Of a stretch of 47,550 nt of DNA, positions 43,117 to 47,550 are shown piece by piece (positions within the stretch are counted from its first letter, which is position 1; each line of letters opens with the position of its first letter). Below the pieces are notes generated by a model. That model did not search any database. It saw only the letters and a list, made by a program, of their open reading frames with translations, and had not been told where the DNA came from. The position numbers and the translations under genes were made by a program. The stretch is from Chthonomonadaceae bacterium (GTDB lineage: Bacteria; Armatimonadota; Chthonomonadetes; Chthonomonadales; Chthonomonadaceae), in NCBI GenBank assembly GCA_025352825.1, contig JANXSG010000108.1:1-47550 (forward strand), written 5' to 3'.

Positions 43117-43140
43117 AGCCTCCCTCACAGGGAGGCTTTT
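43117..43140 (+). terminator. Intrinsic terminator after metG
   Basis: A perfect 9-bp stem (AGCCTCCCT at 43117-43125, AGGGAGGCT at 43129-43137) with loop CAC is followed by a short T-run. It lies 22 nt after the metG stop. Confidence 0.85.
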
Positions 43141-43160
43141 GTGATTCGAAATGAAAAACT

Positions 43161-45449
43161 ATGGAAAAACCAATTCCCCAACCTGATTTTTCAGAATCGT
43201 CCATTGGTCCGAAACGCCTCACCCTGGAAGCTATAATTCAGGAGAAGATATTCGAGGCTGAATCTCTGCATGAACCGCACTGGATGAAGGACAGTAAGCG
43301 ATTTAGTTACCTCGACAAGGCGCCGGGCAGCGAAATCAGCACTCTGTGGATATACGATATCGAGACAGGGATCCGTACGGCGCTGATTAATATCAAAGAT
43401 ATGGATATCAAGCCGGAATCTAGCGCGCCAGTTAAGGGCGTAGCACTTACAGAAGATTCCGATGAGGAAGCGGAATCTGACAACAACAGTACAAGCGCTT
43501 CCCTTAAAATTATTGGATATCAATGGTCGCCGGATGAGTCGCAGATTCTCTTCGCGCGGCTCCCGCATCGACGATCCTCGACACCTGATAGAGCGCTTTA
43601 TATCTATACGCTGGCAACAAGAAAACTAAAACAGATAACGGCGAGAGCAGGTTCCTACACGAATGCAAAATGGTCGCCCGACGGCAAAATGATAGGGTAT
43701 GTCCACAACGACGATCTCACTGTGTATAGCCCGCAGTCCGGAACTGAAATCCGATTAACTAGCACTTCAAGTGCGTCGATTTATAATGGCAGATTTGGAT
43801 GGGTCTACGAAGAAGAGCTGGATATAGTGGATGGATGGGCTTTCTCTCCGGACAGCAGGCAGATAGTGTATTTTCAGGTGGATGAATCGAAAGTACCTGT
43901 GGTATTTCTTACTAATTATGACGATATTTACATGAAGCCGATCGAGATGAGATATCCCAAATCAGGCGATCCCAATCCAATTATAAAGATCGGTGTTATT
44001 GATCTGGATGCTGCAATCAAAATTCGTCAGTCTCCCGGATCGAGTAAAGGTAAAGCTGCGTATCCAGCCACCCGATGGGTCGATCTCGGTGAAGATACCG
44101 ATATCTACATTCCTCGCATGCACTGGACACCAAAAGGTGTATTGTTAGTACAGCGGATGAACCGACTCCAAAATCAAATTGATCTGCTGCAAGTCGATCT
44201 GCACACCTTCAAAACCAGGGTTGTGCTTGCGGAGAAAAATGAACGCTGGGTGGAGGTGGTGAATCCGGCGTTCGTTCCGGAAAGCAATCAATTTCTTTGG
44301 CTGTCGGATAGAGACGGCTATACCCATCTCTATCTGTATGACGTGCAGCAGGGGATGCTTCGACAGCTCACCAAAGGTGAATGGGATGTCGAACGCGTGG
44401 AATCGGTGGATGCTCAGCATCGAGTCGCTTTCTTCATGGCAGCCCGCCCTAATCCGCTTGAGCGTCAGCTATTCAGCGTTCTGCTGGATGGCGGAGGAAC
44501 GGTACAATCAGTTAGTTTGGAACCTGGCACTCACAAAGCGTTGTTTTCTCAAGACTGTCAGCACTATTTGGGCACTCACTCTAGCAGGGCGTCTGCTCCT
44601 AAAGTACGCCTTCATCGTGCAAGTGGACGCGCTATAACGGAAATACATAGCAATCCGATGCCAAAACTGGAGGGGCATACTCTAGGAGATTGGGAATTCC
44701 AAACCTTTAGCGCCAAAGATGGAACCTTGATTCAGGCTGCCATTCTTAAACCGGCAGATTTTGATCCTAAAAAACGTTACCCTGTGCTCATGTACACCTA
44801 CGGTGGCCCGGGCTCACAGGTAGTGTTGGATACCTACGGTAACGGAAGCGGACTGGAGCACTATCTCGCACAAAAAGGAATCCTGTTCGTGATGGTGGAT
44901 GGCAGAGGTTCTGGATTTCGTGGTCGGGACTTCAAAAAGTGCACCTATCTGAATCTCGGTGAGCTGGAAGTAAACGACCAGATCGATGGTGCGAAATGGC
45001 TGGGTACTCTGACATATGTCGATTCAAAACGTATCGGTATCTGGGGCTGGAGTTACGGCGGATATATGGCTGCTCTCTGCATACTTCGGGGAGCAAAAGT
45101 ATTTAAATCGGCAGCATCCGTGGCTCCGGTGACACACTGGGAACTCTACGATACCATTTTTACCGAGCGCTACATGCGAACTCCAAAAGTAAATACTAAA
45201 GGCTATAAAGCCTCTTCCCCACTCACTCATGTGACAAAGCTTCGTGGCGATTTTTTACTGGCGCACGGCATGGCCGATGATAATGTGCATTTCCAGAACA
45301 GTGCCCGATTAGCGGCCAGCTTACAAAAAGAAGATCGCACATTTCACTTGATGGCCTATCCGGGTAAGCATCACAGTATGGAAGGCGTATCCAGCCATAT
45401 AAATCGCCTGATCACAGACTTTTTTGAGGAAACTCTTCTCAAAGCATAG
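43161..45449 (+). CDS. Dipeptidyl peptidase IV-like prolyl peptidase (S9B)
   Basis: A 762-aa S9 serine peptidase that removes X-Pro dipeptides. An N-terminal beta-propeller (residues ~30-490) includes the substrate-ammonium anchor WVYEEEL (about 216-222). The hydrolase domain follows: GGPGSQVV, then GWSYGGYMA with Ser631, DDNVHF with Asp706 and GKHH with His738. No signal peptide is evident, so it may be cytoplasmic. It begins only 21 nt after the metG terminator, without a clear Shine-Dalgarno. The internal acidic stretch SDEEAESDNN is a likely loop. Confidence 0.92.
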   Translation: MEKPIPQPDFSESSIGPKRLTLEAIIQEKIFEAESLHEPHWMKDSKRFSYLDKAPGSEISTLWIYDIETGIRTALINIKDMDIKPESSAPVKGVALTEDSDEEAESDNNSTSASLKIIGYQWSPDESQILFARLPHRRSSTPDRALYIYTLATRKLKQITARAGSYTNAKWSPDGKMIGYVHNDDLTVYSPQSGTEIRLTSTSSASIYNGRFGWVYEEELDIVDGWAFSPDSRQIVYFQVDESKVPVVFLTNYDDIYMKPIEMRYPKSGDPNPIIKIGVIDLDAAIKIRQSPGSSKGKAAYPATRWVDLGEDTDIYIPRMHWTPKGVLLVQRMNRLQNQIDLLQVDLHTFKTRVVLAEKNERWVEVVNPAFVPESNQFLWLSDRDGYTHLYLYDVQQGMLRQLTKGEWDVERVESVDAQHRVAFFMAARPNPLERQLFSVLLDGGGTVQSVSLEPGTHKALFSQDCQHYLGTHSSRASAPKVRLHRASGRAITEIHSNPMPKLEGHTLGDWEFQTFSAKDGTLIQAAILKPADFDPKKRYPVLMYTYGGPGSQVVLDTYGNGSGLEHYLAQKGILFVMVDGRGSGFRGRDFKKCTYLNLGELEVNDQIDGAKWLGTLTYVDSKRIGIWGWSYGGYMAALCILRGAKVFKSAASVAPVTHWELYDTIFTERYMRTPKVNTKGYKASSPLTHVTKLRGDFLLAHGMADDNVHFQNSARLAASLQKEDRTFHLMAYPGKHHSMEGVSSHINRLITDFFEETLLKA

Positions 45450-45499
45450 TCCGTTCAATCTTCACAACTTTCAAATACCAACCATTTTCCTATAGTGTA

Positions 45500-45525
45500 A
45501 TCTGCGCTCATCTGCGTAATCTGCG
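45500..45525. repeat. Three-copy ATCTGCG repeat
   Basis: ATCTGCG occurs at 45500, 45510 and 45519. It resembles the degenerate ATCTGCG arrays found in intergenic DNA of many bacteria. Confidence 0.6.
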
Positions 45526-45654
45526 GATAACGTTTTATCTTTTTTCCTTCTAATTATCATGTTTTGAGGTCGATTTATGATTCTATTTATGCAGAGAATT
45601 ATGCAATCATTTATGGTAATCTATGAATCGAAAGCTTTTGGAGGTTTCGGATAT

Positions 45655-45936
45655 ATGCCCAATGTACTGCAATCGAAAGTGCTGACAGTTCGCTTGCCAC
45701 CTGAACTTTATGCTGCTGCCCAAGAGGTCGCTCGCCAGCGTGATCTCAGTCATAATTCACTCGTGCCGGAGAGTCTTATCGCTGCCATTCAAAGTTCTGA
45801 AGAACAGGCACGGTACAATGACTATATATTCAATTCTGGAATACTATTGTCGTTTTTTGTTATGGATTTTTACATATCGCCATCAATCTCAGACCGAGCT
45901 TTAGTCCGAAAAGGAGATATTGCAGCCATTTTCTAA
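45655..45936 (+). CDS. Ribbon-helix-helix-like small DNA-binding protein
   Basis: The ATG at 45655 has GGAGG 8 nt upstream. The product (93 aa) begins SKVLTVRLPPELYAAAQEVARQRDLSHNSLV, which matches the strand-helix-helix pattern of Arc/CopG-type regulators. The C-terminal half (from about YNDYIFNSGILLSFFVMDFY) is hydrophobic and unlike the front, suggesting a truncated or frameshifted tail. No toxin gene is adjacent. An inverted repeat (GAAAAGGAG at 45908-45916, CTCCTTTTC at 45938-45946) spans the stop and may be a terminator. Confidence 0.6.
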   Translation: MPNVLQSKVLTVRLPPELYAAAQEVARQRDLSHNSLVPESLIAAIQSSEEQARYNDYIFNSGILLSFFVMDFYISPSISDRALVRKGDIAAIF

Positions 45937-45946
45937 GCTCCTTTTC
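45908..45946. terminator. Hairpin at the end of the RHH-like gene
   Basis: A 9-bp perfect inverted repeat with a 21-nt loop spans the stop codon at 45934-45936. No U-run follows, so terminator function is uncertain. Confidence 0.4.
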
Positions 45947-46026
45947 AGGTGGATTTTAGCATAGAAAATAAACATATTCACCTTTCCCGTTTTTGGGGGT
46001 AAGCATACTCCTGTTCAGTACGCTAA

Positions 46027-47232
46027 CTAACAACTTATCCCTATATTGCTCAAAGATACCTCATTTTCGAATGCGAAGAATCTTTTACAATATTCATCGC
46101 ACGAAGCACAAGTTTTATTGGGTGGTCGGTGCACCCTTCCCATCTCACGATTCTTCTGAAATTTCTCGTTGTTCCATATCTCTTTGAAGGGTTGTTTCAG
46201 TACGTTCCCATAGGAGAAAGTTTCTTTGAAGGGGGAACAGCAGCCGAGAGTAATCTCTCCTTCATGTGTTATTCGTAGATCCTGGCCCCAGAAAAAATCA
46301 CAGTCAAACTCCTTCTCAGCAGTCGTCCACGAAATATCCTCTGATGGGAACGACTTGCAGCGAACATTTAACTCTTCCATTCGTTTTGATACTGCATCGA
46401 GCTCTTGTCTGTAGTTTTTCGGAGTACGGTTATTCCGGAACCCCCAGTTGTAAGATGCGTAGGTGATACAATTGACAAAATCGACCCCGAACTCCGCAGC
46501 TTGCTCAACGAATGGCACCAGTTCCCCCTCATTCTCGTTCAGCATAACAAAGTTAATTCCGATCAAAGGCAGATCCAATTTGGAATGTTTTTTGATCTCT
46601 ACCAGACGCTTGATATTCTCATGCACTACTTCCAGTTTCCCGCCTCGGCGTACTCGCTTATAAGTATCAGGGTACGCAGCATCAATGCTGATATTCAACT
46701 CGGTAAGGCCACAGTGGATAAGCTGTTCAGCTTTGTTTTCGTCTATGAGCATCCCATTGCTATAGATTCCGATCTTGCACCATGGACGCTCTTTGCGGGT
46801 ATATTCCACCACTTCGAAAAACTGCTTGTGCATCGTCGGTTCGCCAAAGCCATTCAGTGAGAGATTCATCAGAAATGGGAACTGTGCAAGTATCTTCTTG
46901 TAGTCATCAAAACTCATATCACCGAGTGCGTAAGGCTTTAGCCCGAGTGAACGCAGACATTGTACACAAGCAAGGTTACATCGATTTGTCAGCTCAATTT
47001 CAGCGCTAGGCGGAGAGCTTTTCATTATGAGCGGGTGTTCTTTCAACTCTCTCTGATAGTGATTGTAGTTTTTTAATATTTCTGGATGCAGAATAACACC
47101 GAACGCGTGATTCTCTTTAAGTTTTTTATAATTATCGAATATTGAACTTAGCATGTCAGCATCACTCCAAACAACAAATTTCCCCTTGACTATTGTATTA
47201 TCGTTCAATAATTCATGAAAGTTCATCCGCAT
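46027..47232 (-). CDS. Radical SAM/SPASM-domain protein
   Basis: Radical SAM enzyme of about 401 aa (ATG 47232; the frame extends to a TTG at 47274). The CxxxCxxC cluster binding the SAM-dependent [4Fe-4S] is at residues 85, 89 and 92 (TNRCNLACVQCLRS). A C-terminal SPASM-like part carries further cysteines (EFDCDFFWGQDLRITHEGEITLGCCSPF; CASCDEYC), which would hold an auxiliary cluster. No peptide precursor gene is adjacent, so the substrate is unknown. The neighbouring minus-strand gene fragment offers no clear link. It could be a peptide- or carbohydrate-modifying enzyme. Confidence 0.9.
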   Translation of the reverse strand: MRMNFHELLNDNTIVKGKFVVWSDADMLSSIFDNYKKLKENHAFGVILHPEILKNYNHYQRELKEHPLIMKSSPPSAEIELTNRCNLACVQCLRSLGLKPYALGDMSFDDYKKILAQFPFLMNLSLNGFGEPTMHKQFFEVVEYTRKERPWCKIGIYSNGMLIDENKAEQLIHCGLTELNISIDAAYPDTYKRVRRGGKLEVVHENIKRLVEIKKHSKLDLPLIGINFVMLNENEGELVPFVEQAAEFGVDFVNCITYASYNWGFRNNRTPKNYRQELDAVSKRMEELNVRCKSFPSEDISWTTAEKEFDCDFFWGQDLRITHEGEITLGCCSPFKETFSYGNVLKQPFKEIWNNEKFQKNREMGRVHRPPNKTCASCDEYCKRFFAFENEVSLSNIGISC

Positions 47233-47339
47233 TCCAGCGTATTTAAACTCGAAAGTCGATAAAAAAACCAACAAATCGGGATAATAAAGTCTAGCATACG
47301 GGTTCGGGCTGGGTATGCCGAGCTCTCCGATTTGTTATG

Positions 47340-47550
47340 TTACGGATGAGTTATCTCCTGCGGGCCTTGATGATGCATCCAGCCTCCAGGCCCGAATGCA
47401 GAATCGGTGTAGATATCATTGATATTTAGGAGCCAATCACCGAAAGTATATATACTGGGAATCGAGTATGCTGAATTCGGACTGCCAGCTCCCGTCTGAT
47501 GGAAGTGAAAATCGTTTTGAGAGTAGTAGAATCCCAGCCATCGTTTTAGC
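47340..47550 (-). CDS. 3' end of an unidentified gene (5' beyond window)
   Basis: On the minus strand 69 codons are open from the window edge to a TAA at 47340. The sequence is aromatic-rich (GFYYSQNDFHFHQTG...YTFGDWLLNINDIY...GPGGWMHHQG), with a coding-like composition, and there is no competing frame. I do not recognise the family. It ends about 107 nt before the radical SAM start and may be in the same operon. Confidence 0.55.
   Translation of the reverse strand, partial: LKRWLGFYYSQNDFHFHQTGAGSPNSAYSIPSIYTFGDWLLNINDIYTDSAFGPGGWMHHQGPQEITHP

Noticed and set aside
45577-45654. Longer N-terminus for the RHH-like protein
   Set aside because: The good Shine-Dalgarno and family-like start are at 45655.
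45981-45998. CCCGTTTTTGGGGG as a fourth copy of the hairpin repeat
   Set aside because: It resembles the loop side of the repeat but lacks the stem core.

Overview
The window looks like chromosomal DNA of a moderate-GC, diderm, free-living bacterium. The outer membrane is inferred from a complete secretin-based type II secretion cluster. The gene mix (TrmFO, stand-alone ParB with YajQ, a full argCJBDFGH set, PSP1/RicT next to metG, a bacterial dipeptidyl peptidase IV, CheA/CheW/HDOD) resembles Armatimonadota or a neighbouring deep-branching phylum. That placement is an inference from gene content only. No rRNA, tRNA, prophage, insertion sequence or CRISPR array was seen.

Layout. (1) 1-3150, minus strand: two tandem paralogous exported TPR-like proteins, one cut by the window edge, and a secreted protein whose reading frame appears broken twice, once at a run of eight cytosines. 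(2) 3.4-4.8 kb, plus strand: trmFO with a family-atypical insertion, ending at a strong hairpin shared with the convergent cheW-cheA-HDOD group (4.9-8.7 kb, minus). (3) 8.9-11.9 kb, minus: a dNTPase, then parB-yajQ with a clear promoter. (4) 12.0-13.2 kb, plus: a REC/HD-GYP response regulator with its own consensus promoter. (5) 13.3-24.3 kb, minus: arginine biosynthesis (argC, J, B, D, then F, G, H) with an interposed Clp N-domain protein and a trailing glycosyltransferase. A consensus promoter and a long leader carrying an intrinsic-terminator hairpin precede argC. (6) 24.6-38.7 kb, plus: a type II secretion/type IV pilus-like operon (E, F, G, H, I, J, K, a PilM-PilN/GspL fusion, M, C-like, D). 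(7) 39.3-45.4 kb, plus: PSP1, an FmdB-type zinc ribbon, a DUF2007-like protein and metG, closely spaced and ending at an intrinsic terminator, then a DPP-IV-like peptidase. (8) 45.6-47.5 kb: a small ribbon-helix-helix protein, a radical SAM/SPASM protein and the 3' end of an unidentified gene.

The arginine genes form a complete acetyl-cycle route from N-acetylglutamate to arginine, with ArgJ recycling the acetyl group, so no ArgA or ArgE is needed here. The gsp genes encode the ATPase, inner-membrane platform, five pseudopilins, the L/M/C-type assembly proteins and the secretin. The prepilin peptidase is not in the window. Intergenic gaps hold dispersed hairpin repeats (three copies of one family) and other degenerate repeats.

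The points most worth a second look are the attenuator-like argC leader, the C8 tract and second frame break in the secreted-protein gene, an apparent frameshift that hides a CxxC tail on the Clp N-domain protein, the KGGKT sequence replacing KMSKS in MetRS, the 34-residue insertion in TrmFO, and glycine/serine/proline-rich inserts shared by several parts of one secretion machine. I found no clearly new multi-gene system.
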